DNA of 64,000 nt from Calliopum simillimum (GCA_951812925.1 OX638369.1:46185061-46249060); one strand, 5' to 3'; counted from the first letter of the stretch, positions 22,530 to 33,800 are shown. Notes: generated by a model not told the origin, from the sequence alone. Numbers and translations: made by a program.

Positions 22530-23752
22530 TTTTATTTATTTATTCGGTCTATGAATACAACATTCTTACAGACTAGATATAAAAAACTTACATTAAATAA
22601 CAAATATGATAACAATTATAAAATATTATTTAAAAACAATCTCATGCTATCTTTTGAAAGAGAAAAATCAAGGTCATTATTTGAACTTATATCATTAAAT
22701 AATTTTAAAGACCAATAAATGGGAGCATTTATTGCATAATTTGACCGTACCAAATCTAAATAAAATGGTGCATAAGACCTAAGTATTCTAGAGGGAACAT
22801 TAAATTGAACTAAACTAAGCAGGGCAGGGCAGTCAACGGCACCACCAATAATATAAAAAAAAAAAATAAAAGTGACAATATGTTTCGTCTAACTTCAAGG
22901 GTCTTTAGTCCAAGTAAGAGACTGCGGGCATGATATGAAGGGAGAAACTCATTATTGTTAACAAAAATGGAACGTAGTGCGTACTTGGTAAAAGACTTTT
23001 GTACACGCTCCAACCGAAATTTATGGGATTCATAGTACGGGCTCCAAATAACAGACGCATACTCTAACCTAGAACGTACCAGACTAATATATAGAACCTT
23101 TAAGGTATATGGATCTTTAAAAGAAGAGCTATTACGTCTTATGAAGGCAAGCATAGAATATGTCTTAGGAATAAGAAAGTCAAAGTGTGCACGAAAAGAA
23201 AAACAAGAATCAAAAACAACACCAAGATACTTAATTTCACTAACGGGCACTAGGGGAAAATTAGAAATATTATATGACGATGGAATGAGTGACAAAGACT
23301 TTGAGAAGGACATAGAAACGCATTTGTTAAGGTTAAGGGACAGAAAATTACTCTCGCACCAAAGGTACAACTTGTCAAGATCACTTTGTAAAAGCGCAAC
23401 ATCAGAGGCATTTCTAATTTTTAAAAAGATTTTCAGATCATCAGCATACAGCAGACAATTACAAAAATAAAACAATAAGGTAACATCATTTATAAAAATC
23501 ACAAACAAAAGCGGACCCTGCGGGACACCAGAAGTTGCACAATAAAATACAGACTGAACATTATCAAACGCAACAATACACTGACGATTAGAAAGATAAG
23601 ATTCTAACCATTTTAAAAAGTTACAGTGAAATCCAAGTACAATACATTTACGAATTAAAAGAGAATGTGAAATTTTATCGAAAGCTTTTGAAAAATTAGT
23701 ATAAATGACATTTACCTGACATCCATCCTGAAAACTAGAAAGACAATATTCG
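22530..23752 (-). mobile_element. 5'-truncated non-LTR (LINE) retrotransposon
   Basis: On the minus strand it ends in a (AATA)n-type 3' tail (plus strand TTTATTTATTTATTC at 22530-22544), the usual mark of target-primed insertion. Its 5' side breaks off inside the reverse transcriptase. It interrupts R1 copy c, so it is younger than that R1 copy. Confidence 0.8.
22616..23751 (-). pseudogene. Non-LTR reverse transcriptase, C-terminal half, inactivated
   Basis: The minus-strand frame has no stop from 23751 down to about 22870. Motifs in order: YTNFSKAFDKISHSLL (palm motif A), KWLESYLSNRQC, SGVPQGPLLFVIFINDV (motif B region), LLYADDLKIF (motif C with YADD), KYLGVVFDSCFSF (motif E) and LVRSRLEYASVIWSP. 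This is the order of a CR1/Jockey-group LINE polymerase, which copies element RNA into nicked DNA. Motif A has Asn where the metal-binding Asp is expected, and SGVPQGPLLF lacks about four residues found between QG and PLLF in relatives. A frameshift at the A/T run 22856-22868 moves the C-terminus into another frame ending at 22616. It is a dead copy; clade assignment is moderate. Confidence 0.9.
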
Positions 23753-23965
23753 GTTGGATAATCTCAAAACACGCATTAAGTTAAATTTTTTTGTATGAGC
23801 GGTAGGCGTGTCCGTTGACCGATTTCACTTATTTTCAATCTGTCGAGTTAACTTTGACATCGGAGGCAGTCCACCAAATTTCATCGAATTATCTTGCTCT
23901 CAAAAAATATTAAAATGACGGACATAGCTATATCGACTTGGGAAGTGAGGCTGATCTAGAATATA

Positions 23966-24790
23966 TGAAGCAAAGTACGCCAAGTGTACCAGCTTTTTTG
24001 TATCCGATTTCGCTCAAATTGGAAATATGGTAGATCCAGTATGCAAAAACAATAATAGGGGAGGATTTGGTCCTTGTACCATTTGTTGTTAAAATACAGG
24101 GTGTTGAAGTTGGCGTTTTTAGTCATTTTCATGAAAAGTGTGTTTTTTCAAAAGTTTATTCCTTGCACCTAAGTTTGGAAATTGATGTTATATGTTCTTT
24201 TTATAAAAAAATATTACTTAGTGAAAAAATTTTATTTCAACAAAATTTTTGTCACTTAAAAATGCTTTTGAATAATTTTGTAAAAAATTTTTTCAAAAAT
24301 TATTAAAAAAAAAAAAAATGTTTTAACTCTCCAAAAAACTCCCAAAAATTTCACACGTATTTTTTGAATGATTCTAAGAATTTTTTGCCTTTAACACTTT
24401 TTTCGTAAGATGCATTCCTCTTGAGTAAACAAAGAGTTTTGCCTGCCACGGGCGTTTAAAAGCCAAAAACTCTCATCCAAAAAATTTTGGTGAAAAAAAA
24501 TTTTTTTCACGAAGTAATATTTTTTTATAAAAAGAACGCTTAAAAATGAATTTGACCAGATACTTTTATATATCAATTTACAAACCTTGGTATATGGTAT
24601 AAATTTTTGAAAAAACACCCTTTTCATGAAAATGACTAAAAACGCCAACTTCAACACCCTGTATTTTAACAACAAATTGTACAAGGACCAAATCCTCCCG
24701 AACTATTCTTCTTGCGCATCTTAACTACTATATTGAGCGAAATCGGAGACAAAAAATTTTCAGCTGGTACACTTGGCTTGTTTTGCTTCA
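23966..24790. mobile_element. Foldback F1, full copy, TATA target duplication
   Basis: The left arm begins TGAAGCAAAGTACGCCAAGT and the right arm mirrors it (ACTTGGCTTGTTTTGCTTCA). Arms of about 350 bp share TTGTTGTTAAAATACAGGGT, GTTGAAGTTGGCGTTTTTAG and TCATTTTCATGAAAAG. TATA flanks both sides (23962-23965 and 24791-24794), and removing the element restores the R1 sequence. It is non-coding; frames over the arms are not proteins. Confidence 0.85.
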
Positions 24791-25043
24791 TATACTTTTC
24801 CATACCTCCCACGAATCCTCCTCTGCGTTACAAATTGAGACACAAACTGAATATACCCTGGGTGTAAGGTATAATTAAACATCAGAATGTGAAGTGTAAA
24901 AGAGCGTAAAAGAAAATGCAGCAGAATTGTTCTCGTAAAAAGTATGTGACGAGGAAATTTTGTGAAGCCGCGTTTTCCTCCTACAAATCATTGCTTCGTA
25001 AAACTAGCGTAGTATTTATGTATCATAAACATTTTTATTTATA

Positions 25044-25906
25044 GGGGAACAGATGCTATTGTGGTATAGTTTTTCAATGTGGTATGGTCGCATATCTCTA
25101 ATTTGGGAAAGAAGCTGCGAACGTGACTGCTTTCATCCTGTCAGAAAACATGAAAAAACTAGGGATGTGTTGCTGTCATGGACCAAACGAAATTTTTCCG
25201 ATGTCAGTTGAACAAAACGTAAGTTGCGTGTGGTCGATGTAATTTTGCGAATTTTTTGCAAAAAATTTTGTAAAGAAAAATTTGCTTTTTGGTAAAGTTC
25301 AATTTATATTCCATTAGGGTAAGTGAAAAATATTGCGAGGTAAGTGTTTAACTAAGTAAATTCACAAAGTTTCCAATTTAATTTTTACAATTTTGTAATT
25401 TCTTAAAATTGGCCGGTTTGGTATAGTCGGGCTTCGCTAATGTGGTATATGAACATTTCTTGATATTCTTAACATTATTTGATGGCTGTTTATGTTTTAA
25501 TAAGAACCATGAGTTTGAGAACCAATGTAAATGTTATTATGAACTTATTTCATACCTTTCAATCTTTATATTTGGTTGTATGGTTAAATATACCACATTA
25601 CCCTACTTATATGTACCACATTACCCGCCCACTTCACAATTACTGATCAGTATTATATATACCACCATATATACCACCACCATATATACTACATTACCTG
25701 CCAACTTTTTGAAAACAGCTTTTATGACTTTTTTCAGATTTTGCTCAATATCTTTTTTTAATGAAATTGCACACATTTTATTGAAATATATTCTGTAGCC
25801 AATACTTAAATTGTCAGCATAAGAAAAATTTGGCTGAATTTGATTTAGCGGTTCTCTTGTAAGTTTCAAAAAAAGAATTCCTATACCACAATAGCACCAG
25901 TTCCCC
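25044..25906 (+). mobile_element. TA-flanked element, TGTGGTAT-word family, copy 2
   Basis: Starts GGGGAACAGATGCTATTGTG and ends with the inverse of GGGGAACTGGTGCTATTGTG, with TA on both sides. At 863 bp it is slightly longer than copies 1 and 3, with extra TATACCACC units near 25654-25690. Forward words sit in the left half and inverted words in the right half. Confidence 0.85.
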
Positions 25907-26084
25907 TATATAAGTAACTAATTATTTCATGGTATTTTGTAAGAAAAACTCACTCAAAGGCATGAAATGTTATCTTTTTTATTATTAAAATAAGGATTTA
26001 TAATAGTAAATAAGTACTTAGCTAAGAAAGATAACCAAAAAATTAGCTTAGGGTAAAATCCCCACTATATCACAAAAAGAGATT

Positions 26085-26640
26085 ATACGGCAACACTGCG
26101 CAACAGCTGTTTTGAAAACGCAGCTGTCATTCGATTTGTTTGCTGTCAAATAAATTTAGACACACCGAAGTGAATTGGAACTGTCTTTGCGTGCCTGGCC
26201 ACCAGCACACAATAGCAGCAACCAACAAGGAAACAAGGTACTTGTGTTTTTTTAGAGCAGTGTATGGCCGCGCATAGCCCGATATTGAATTAGTTGCCTG
26301 TGATAAGCGCAAAGTTTAGGGGCCACACAGACGAATAGCCCGATAAAGAATCAGTTTTTCGTAGGTGCGACATGATTTCGAACCTGTTTTCGTATGTGGG
26401 GGGAGGGGGCAGCAGCATAGCAAGTAGAGTGGGGAAAAATACTAAGTTGTGAAAGATAGACATACGTAGATCGCAGAACATACCTTAAGGCGGTAAAGAG
26501 GACCACCCCATTAGACGTGAGTATCCTGATGATGAATCAGTTGCTCACGGCTAATATTTAAGTGGTGAGAGCAGACTTGCGTTCAAACCCGATACTGAGT
26601 CAGTTTTCCGTATTTTCGTATTAAGTATTTTTTAAGCAAG
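26085..26640. promoter_or_regulatory. Promoter-like unique segment (E-box pair) with AGCCCGATA repeats
   Basis: CGGCAACACTGC is followed by AACAGCTGTTTTG and CGCAGCTGTCA within about 50 bp. CAGCTG E-boxes close to such ACACTG motifs are characteristic of TATA-less housekeeping promoters in Drosophila. Downstream, (A/G)(A/G)CCCGATA followed by GA(A/G)T(T/C)AGTT recurs three times (about 26276, 26338 and 26588). No associated coding exon was found, so direction and identity are unknown. Confidence 0.3.
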
Positions 26641-28680
26641 AAAAAACTAAAGGCAATAAAATATGATATAAAGAATTAAAGCTCTAACCCGTGTCTTTAA
26701 ATCAAGAGGTCGTCCTTTTTCTTATAAATTTTTGAAGCTAAACCCCTAGGCACCGGCGAACAAAACCGCTAGCAGAAAGGTTCGTTATAAGAATATTTTT
26801 CTGTTTGGGATTGTCTTCCACAAAAAAACTTCCGACAAAAATCAGAAATTTCAGACTTCCCTTTTACTGTCTGACTTTGTTGCTCCTTCTTAAAAAATCA
26901 CTTCTAAAAAATATATAAACTTCCCCAATAATGTTGTATAGTCAAGAAATTTGCTGAGAACATCGTTCAGCGCATAAGCACCTGAAGAGCAAGCAATATT
27001 CTACGTTTGAAGTTTTCTTATTGATCTATTATGACTTAATGGCTTCAAATTTATTGATTCGTAGGTCAAGACTTCTTTCTTCCAATAGTATGTCCAGCAC
27101 CGGTTTTATTTATCCAAGTACCTAGGAATTGAGTGCCGATAGTTGTTAACCACACTATTTCAGCATTCATCTATAAAAAACTTTTATATGAAAGTAACAT
27201 CATTTTGCTTACTCCAAAAATGCGCCTACTCCGTTATTGGCATTTATGTGGCATTGTTTTGAAACAGACGACATCATTGCATGCATTTACGAATTTTAAG
27301 ATCCTTCGATTTTTTATTTTTTTTTTTTTTTGTTGCATACATTTATGTTCTATTCAAAATAGCAAATGCCGGATATGTTATATTTTCTGTCACTGCAACG
27401 TAACATTCATAATTGATAGTTTTATTCAATGTTGTCACAAAGCGTTGCCACCTTGGTGCAATTATTGCCATTGTATTAGAGTGTACTGTGTGCGCTCACA
27501 GTAGTTGTTATCATAGTCGTCGTCAGTATCGACCGTAGACATTGCTGTCATTCGAATCGTTATTATCCTGCTGGTACCGTTGCTACTGTTGCTCCTGCTG
27601 ATGTTCCACGGACATCATTTATTAGCTGGGTCGTTCGATTTTTCTTCGTTCGTTCATTCATTCATTCGTTCGTTCGTTACTGGATGCCATAAGTTACCAT
27701 CCTAAGTTGCTTCTCGTCCTTTTGTGCAATATTTTGCTTGTCGCTGCTGCTGTTCGTATGTCGTATTTTGTTCTTCATAGCCTCTAATATCGTCGTTCCT
27801 TGGTCAGACGCTTCATCGTTTGGTATGGTCAGTCATTTAGTTGGTCGGTCGGTTGGTCGCACAATATGCTTGATTATAAATATTGACGTGCGTTTAGAAA
27901 ATTAGGTCGATTGCTAGGGGACTGTTGGGAATGAGAATGTCTTCTTTGCTGTATGTTGTTTTATTCTGTGCGATTATTGCTTCCGTATTTTTATTCTGTT
28001 CTCCACTACCTATTGCATTTAGTTCTATATTCAATATCATTTTTCTATTTTCTGCCTTAATAAATATTTCAATAGTTTCATAAATTATTGTTTGTGCAAA
28101 ATTTGTCATATAGATTATCTTTTTGTTGCTTTCATGAAAACTTTTAAATTTATTTTGATTAAACATAAATTTATTAATGTTGTGTGTGATATTTTTGAAA
28201 TTCTTATAATGGTTTATTAATTCAAGAAAATATTTAAATAAATAAAACTTTATTTGATAGTTTACTAAATTTATGTAAGGTTAGATTAAACGAGTTGTCC
28301 ATTATACAAATGATTTAAGAACATAATAAAACCATTGGTTTATTGTGGTACCCTATTTTATGTATAACATAGAGCAACAGTCTCTTTGCAGCATTTGGTT
28401 TTGGAGTTGATTTGGTGCAATCATGGTCTAATAAAAAAAAAAATAAAAATAATACCAGAAACGCTGAATCTCATGGTATGCTAGCTTAGACGTGTTGAGG
28501 TATTTTAGAAGTTATATGACACTCACATTAAATAGCATTGTTCATTTCTGCTAATGATATCGGATAGCAATAATCTTCCTAATTTAACTTTACTTTTCAA
28601 CTTTTCCATTGGTTCATTACTTTCCCAATTATCTTCTATCGAAGCAAAGGTATACGAGTATTAACATGTGAGTCGTTGCG
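26641..28680. other. Unique DNA with CATT/CGTT and trinucleotide repeats
   Basis: Contains a T run near 27320, GCTGCTGTTGCTCC-like sequence near 27585, and CATTCATTCATTCGTTCGTT at about 27653-27677. This is intron-like texture. No exon with convincing splice boundaries was found. Confidence 0.4.
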
Positions 28681-28857
28681 TGCAATTAGGGTATTGTCGA
28701 TACCGGTATCCTGGGATCCCGGTCTAAAGATCGATGCCGAAAAACCGGCATAAAAATATGCCAAAAATATGCAAAAATATGCGGTATTAAAGATTTCTTT
28801 TTTATTTTTTAATAAAAAATTTAAATTATTACTCCGGCTTAAAAAGAAAAGATAGTG

Positions 28858-29046
28858 TTAAGAAATTATGCGCAAAATGTTAACGTCACTATTGATTCTG
28901 AATCGAAATACGACAGCACGTGTGATACCAAAAATTCAGGCGATGAATCGAAGGATTATGTTAGATCTGTTGTTGAAAAAGTTCGGCGGATTGTGAAAAT
29001 ATTTCGTAAATCACCAACAAAAAACGATAAAATTTTGCAAAAAATA
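28858..29046 (+). pseudogene. hAT transposase fragment 1
   Basis: Encodes VRSVVEKVRRIVKIFRKSP then TKNDKILQKI, matching the conserved hAT stretch before the core where family members read like VVEKVRKIVKxFRRSPxRNxxLQK. The upstream acidic segment is typical of hAT proteins. Coding stops at 29046, where a TA-flanked element is inserted; fragment 2 continues directly at 30423. The frame that reads on past 29046 is insertion sequence. Confidence 0.8.
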
Positions 29047-30422
29047 TCTATGGCAACAAACCAGAGTAGCTTAAGGCAGGTTTTCACCTTGTGGGGTCAA
29101 AAAGTGCTCTTTTTTTAAGAATTTTTTTTGAGAAAACGGTTAAAGATACAGCGCTGAAATTTTCGTCTGAATATAACCATATATTTATTCAAAGAATACA
29201 ATTTTTGAACTTGAAAAAATCCAAAAAGGGGGGGGGGGAGGGGGCGCCCATTGGTGGCGGCATGCATTTTGCTCCCGTGCAGTATTGGCTCAAAACCCGT
29301 GATCTGAAACAAAAAAACCGAACACATTCTTAATTAGTACCGTATCATCTATCAAATGACCCTCAATCATGAAAAAAAAATCAAAATTCCAAAAGTTATG
29401 AGGTTTTGAAAAAAAAATGTGAATTTTCGCATTTTTTTCTGTACTGATTATTTTTTTAAATAAACAATTTCCAATATTTTTGGCTGGTTATGGGTCATTT
29501 GTTAGAAAAAACCCTAAGGAACATTTAAAAAAAATTTTGGTGACGATTGGTTCATTGTAGCGTCTTCAATCCTGCACGTAAGGTCCAAAAACATGGTTCT
29601 GAGAAAAACGCGTTTAAAGTGCCAAAGCGCGCTCGGCCGGTGCTCGACAGTGCTCTATGTAACGGGCTATAACTTTCGAAATTTTTCAGATTTTGATCTG
29701 AAACTTCTACAGCACATTTTTGGAACATATATCTACACGATAAGACAAAAAAAAAAATTCGATTTTTTTGACCCCACAAGGTGAAAACCTGCCTTAAGTC
29801 GACATAAGTGAAAATTGAGTTTTCATGCTATAATTATTCAGGTTTTCAAAAGGCTTATTTCTGTTCAACCTTTTCCAAAAAATATCGTGTTCAAGCAAAG
29901 TTATGAGGCTTTATTTTATAGCTTAAGTTTTTTTAAATAATTATACATTTGCCAAAACATCTTAAGTCAAGTAAGTATCCGGTCATTTGTTTCACTGTTT
30001 TATAATTCTTTTAACAAAAAAACTTAAACCTACATAAACTAAAAATATTTCAATAAAAAAAGCATCCATAACATCTTATCTACATTGTTCCCTTTATTTT
30101 AATTTTAGCAGAAAATCTTATGTATAGTTACAATCGTTACAAACTACGTTTAAGCTTCAACAGAACCGCTTAATTTTAATTAAGGCGCTATTTTTATCAA
30201 AACAAATTTTCGCAGAAAATCTTAAGTATAAAACAGTAAAAATACAGGATTTCTTATGATTTTTTTTTTTAAATTCGCCTCTCCTAGTCATTCTCAATCC
30301 ATTAACTACCTCTAAGATTAAAATAATGGCAATAAAACGGAACAGAAATAATTTTTCCTAAAATAGTCAATATCTCAAAACGTCGATTTTCGACATAAGC
30401 TACTCTGGTTTGTTGCCACAGA
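29047..30422. mobile_element. TA-flanked element X inserted in hAT
   Basis: The left end TCTATGGCAACAAACCAGAG, then TAGCTTA, is mirrored at the right by TAAGCTACTCTGGTTTGTTG, then CCACAGA. TA lies at 29045-29046 and 30423-30424. Inside, CATCTTA(A/T) and AAAATCTTA(A/T)GTATA words recur near 29958, 30071, 30115 and 30218. It is non-coding and itself split by the TTAA element. TA duplication points to the Tc1/mariner/pogo group. Confidence 0.8.
29075..29793. mobile_element. 719-bp TTAA-flanked MITE inside element X
   Basis: The left end GGCAGGTTTTCACCTTGTGG, then GGTCAAAAA, has an exact inverse at the right. TTAA occurs at 29071-29074 and 29794-29797. The perfect termini imply relatively recent insertion. 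The interior contains a G run (29228-29240) and no transposase. TTAA targeting suggests piggyBac-type mobilisation. Confidence 0.85.
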
Positions 30423-30540
30423 TATGTAAAAAAAGAGTTTGAAAAAAAACTTCAATTAGTTTTGGATTCCAAAACAACCTGAAACCGTATGCTCGCTATG
30501 CTGGAGCGGTTTTATAAATAAAAAGCTGTTATTCAATAGG
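30423..30540 (+). pseudogene. hAT transposase fragment 2
   Basis: Translates as YVKKEFEKKLQLVLDSKTT, a stop, then NRMLAMLERFYK, a stop and KAVIQ. This is the hAT block usually reading like L-x-L-D-x-x-T-R-W-N-S-x-x-x-M-L. The R-W pair is replaced by Thr-stop. It is the direct continuation of fragment 1 across element X. Confidence 0.85.
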
Positions 30541-30887
30541 CTTGTTTATAAGAAAGAGGACCGAATTATCATGTGTTTTACATTCATAATCCAAATAAAT
30601 GTGAAGAGCAGAAATATCAAGTTTTGAAAAAAATACAAAAAAAAAATCATCATAATTGTTAGTATGCTAGTAAGATTTTTAACGCTGAAAATAAAATAAT
30701 TGACTCGATTAAACCAGAGACGTTGGAAAAAATGCTCCTAATGGCGATTACCAAAAACTTGAATGACACGGCTTCGCCGAAATCGGAATCAACTAAAAGT
30801 TGTCCTAGAATCGTAAAGCAAAAGCTGAGTTATTTTAAAAATAAAAATATATAATATCTAATATATGATAATTTTCTATCGATTTAA

Positions 30888-31065
30888 CCAACAAGTGTGC
30901 AATCTGAAAAGGCTTTTTCTTCTTTTGGAAATATTTGCACAAAGACAAGGTCTAGGCTGGGCAACGAAAGCCTTGATGAACTATCGTTTCTATGTTCCTA
31001 TTTTAATAATAACACAGTGGGCTGTAGAAACAATGTTTGTTCAAGAAAAAATTTTTTGGATGGGT
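30888..31065 (+). pseudogene. hAT transposase fragment 3 (C-terminal dimerisation region)
   Basis: The frame from 30888 begins PTSVQSEKAFSSFG, followed by ICTKTRSRLGNESLDEL and SFLCSYF. This is the diagnostic hAT C-terminal motif (P-x-S-V-x-S-E-R-x-F-S, then a segment with S-x-L-x-x-E). A stop codon (TAA 30885-30887) lies immediately upstream where Leu is usual. Between fragments 2 and 3 sequence is more decayed; a 40-codon open segment near 30730-30850 may also belong. Confidence 0.85.
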
Positions 31066-31360
31066 AGGAATCGTGGTAGGGGGTGTAGGAGGTAGCATGT
31101 CTAGAGGCCGCCTTGGGCAAGTAAGCCAAAAAAAAAAAATAAAATGATTTATATGGAATCTATGTATTTTTGTTCAAAAATCGAATATAAAATCTAAGTA
31201 AACGTAAGTAACGATTAACCATTTCAGCTGATTAAATGCAATAACTATTTTTGAGCATCAGTGAATAAAAATATACCCGTATATATAATTAAAATGTTGT
31301 TTTTTGTCACGAAATCAAAAATATCATTCCAATTGACGGGGGGCACTATGTATGTATAAA
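31066..31360. other. AT-rich flank of the hAT remnant
   Basis: No domain or terminus recognised. Confidence 0.4.
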
Positions 31361-31440
31361 CTGGCGTAGCTAGGAGGGTCGATGGGGGCCACCACCCCAT
31401 GTGGCACGTTCAAGGAGGTGGGAACTTTCAGGGCGACCGC
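31361..31440. repeat. GC-rich transposon-terminus-like block
   Basis: ACTGGCGTAGCTAGGAGGG followed by GGGGGCCACCACCCC resembles the CAGTGGCGTAGCTAGGGGG-type ends common to animal DNA transposons. The opposite end was not found. Confidence 0.45.
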
Positions 31441-33800
31441 AAAATTAATTTTTGAATCATAGATATTGTGTTTTTTTGTTGGTCACACGAAGTTCAATCC
31501 GGGAGGCAAATATATTCGTTGGGCCACTTGCATATTAATTTTTCTGCATTCAAATTGTGCTTCAGATGTGCAATCATGATATTGGTTCTGCGTCTATCAG
31601 TCAGAGTTAAAAATTTACGTACAAAAACTACGGTTTTACATCGACTTTTTTCAGGCACTATGCAATACCTCTAGGACCATTAGCATGTGCCATATCCATA
31701 TTCTTAAATGAGCACAGTGTTTTTGAGACCTGAACCCTTAGCTAAGGTGATTAGAACTCTTTATATCAGTTTTCTGTCTTGCTGGTTCGTCTGTATAAGA
31801 CATGGGACTATATCCAGGGATTCCATTTGCAGCCTTTGCCGTGACACAACATTCTTTCATAACAGAAGAGTTTACTTACGACAGAAGTTTGTAACTCCAA
31901 AAATAGAAGAATAAAGCTCTAATTATGATCAAATAGCATGGACTTGGTAGTGCTTCCACCGTTAATTCATTGATCAATCTAATTGGTGAAATAGGCGACT
32001 GAAATATTTAGAAATCTTCTAAAAAAATTTGTATCGCCTGATTTGCCCGAACCATTTGACGTTTATTCTCATGAATAACATTTAAACATGGAATGCTAAT
32101 ATATTTTCTTGCAGTTCGATCGAAACGGGAAACTATAGAATGAATATCTTTTTGATCAAAGAAAGGTTTCATTCTAACATACTCAGGTGTCCATCATATG
32201 GCCTTGTTATATGTTCACATAGTTATTGATAAATCTGCCCGATCAACGGAGCCACAAATTTCTGTTAAAAAAATTTTATTTTGTTTTACATTGGTCTTTC
32301 ATATCTAAGAGTGTTTGGAAAATGGGGATATCCGTGATCGAGAACGCACTCCATCTAGACCTCCAGATATACCTAGATGGTATACGAAAATTCCTCCAAA
32401 TCAAACATTTTAAGCACCATATGTGGGATTTGTTATTATATACAGCTAAAGATTCGACCACAAGGTATTAGTGAAAATTGGTAAAAAAATCCAAACAGCA
32501 CGAAAAAAATATGTAGTGACCGTTACAATTTTCTTATGCTTTGTTTCCCAAGACGGCCTACAGGCACGTTTCGGTTAGGGGCGAGTGAGGGGAAAGCTAA
32601 AAAAATATTTTGTCAAATTAATTATATTTCTTATAGCACACATAAATAGCTGCATCTCATAATTTTTTTAATTCTTATGGTGCTTAAGAACTATTTTTAA
32701 AAAATTTTTGTTTGCAGTGCAAATACAAAATAATTAATTTATGACTTTTTCACAAAATGCCAACTTTGATTTACAATTACGGCTTTTGTACGTATTGCAG
32801 CTTTACGCAAATGCATTTATTTAGAAGAATGGGTATTTTTCTTTTAGTGTGCAGAAATTCAGTTTCAAAACAAATCAAATACGATTTATGGAATTTTTTA
32901 AATTAGGCTGTCTACAGGCTTCCTTGGGAACTACAGAGTTAAGCTTATTCGACGAAATCTTCGGCAAAAATTTCATCGGCTTCTTTTGTGAACCACGAGG
33001 TTCTACGTGGTGAGCAGAACAATTTCTTTTATTGCTTTTAACAGCAACGGGAGACTTTACTAAGTCCCTACCTTAGAATGGCGAATTCTTGAACCTCAGA
33101 AAGATAGCTAAGGGCGTTCAGCTTTTTAATAAAAAACCTTTAATCGGAATTCCTAGTAAAATAAGTTATTACGACAATCTTTTTGTTTTAAGGATTAACT
33201 TTTCGCTCCATGTTGCACTGCAATAGTCATTGCCCGAATATCGTGTAAGAATAAGCGTGTATCCTAAATTTGACAACACGAAAAAAAAAAAAACGCATGA
33301 AGAAAACCTGTTGCATTAGACACTAATATATATCTCTTATATTATGGGCTAAAGAAAGCTTATACGGCCACTAAGCTTTAAGTTGTCCCAGGTTATGAAC
33401 CGAAAATATTGGGAAATTTTTATGGCAACATGACTGTTATCACTATTTTAAGGACATAAAGAAAAATAGATGGATTTTTTCGAATAACTTGCTGAATTCA
33501 ATTTATGGGAGAGTTTATGTTCAGGGCATATAATTCAAAAGCGCGCACAAATATTGGGAATATTCGTTTTTTTTGAGTACAGTTAGCCTGACTTAATAAA
33601 AAGCAAATATTTTGAAATGAAATTGAAATATTTAAAATTTAGTAATCACTCAAATAGTAGGTTTATTGAACAAATACCGATTTAAATGTGTAGCAAACTG
33701 CCTTTATTGCTCCTTTTGCTCTATGCATGCTGCGCAACATTAAAAACATACTCCCAATATTAGACTTGTGCTCGTTTTCTAACTTACATTGTACATACAC
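31441..33800. other. Unique AT-rich DNA, no gene recognised
   Basis: Short frames at 31468-31674, 31708-31914 and 32226-32471 have no family signature. The last has moderately coding-like composition but several candidate frames and no splice support. Confidence 0.4.

Larger units (their letters stand above)
22255..24872 (-). mobile_element. Composite repeat R1, copy c (split by two insertions)
   Basis: R1 sequence runs from GGCTTAGCCAA near 22266 through units with cores at 22334 and 22456. It is interrupted at about 22530-23752 by a non-LTR element and resumes at GGATAATCTCAAAAC. It is interrupted again at 23966-24790 by foldback F1 and ends at TATACCCTGGGTGTAAGGTA (about 24853-24872). The internal order matches copy b (GTATGAGCGGTAGGCGTGTC, then ACGGACATAGCTATATCG). 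Confidence 0.75.
28685..31065 (+). mobile_element. Decayed hAT transposon (interrupted)
   Basis: Three in-order segments of a hAT transposase lie on the plus strand. The possible 5' end around 28695-28725 carries CGATACCGGTATC and GGGATCCCGG palindromes of the kind seen at hAT termini. A two-level nested insertion (29047-30422) splits the first two coding segments. The right terminus was not located. Confidence 0.7.

Noticed and set aside
23141..23470. Plus-strand 109-codon frame
   Set aside because: Antisense shadow of the non-LTR reverse transcriptase, whose motifs are on the minus strand.
25442..25798. Frame conserved between TGTGGTAT-element copies 2 and 3 (M-V-Y-E...ENQCKCYYELISYLS), a possible small protein
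   Set aside because: Codon-by-codon comparison of the two copies gives mostly amino-acid-changing differences and few silent ones, and copy 1 has a stop at the third codon. The frame is shared because the DNA is shared.
26579..26610. GTTCAAACCCGATAC resembling a tRNA B-box
   Set aside because: No matching A-box or acceptor stem at the required distance.
32226..32471. Frame containing R-S-R-T-P-S-R-P-P-like translations in an alternative frame, suggestive of a retroelement linker
   Set aside because: No flanking endonuclease or polymerase motif could be found in any frame.
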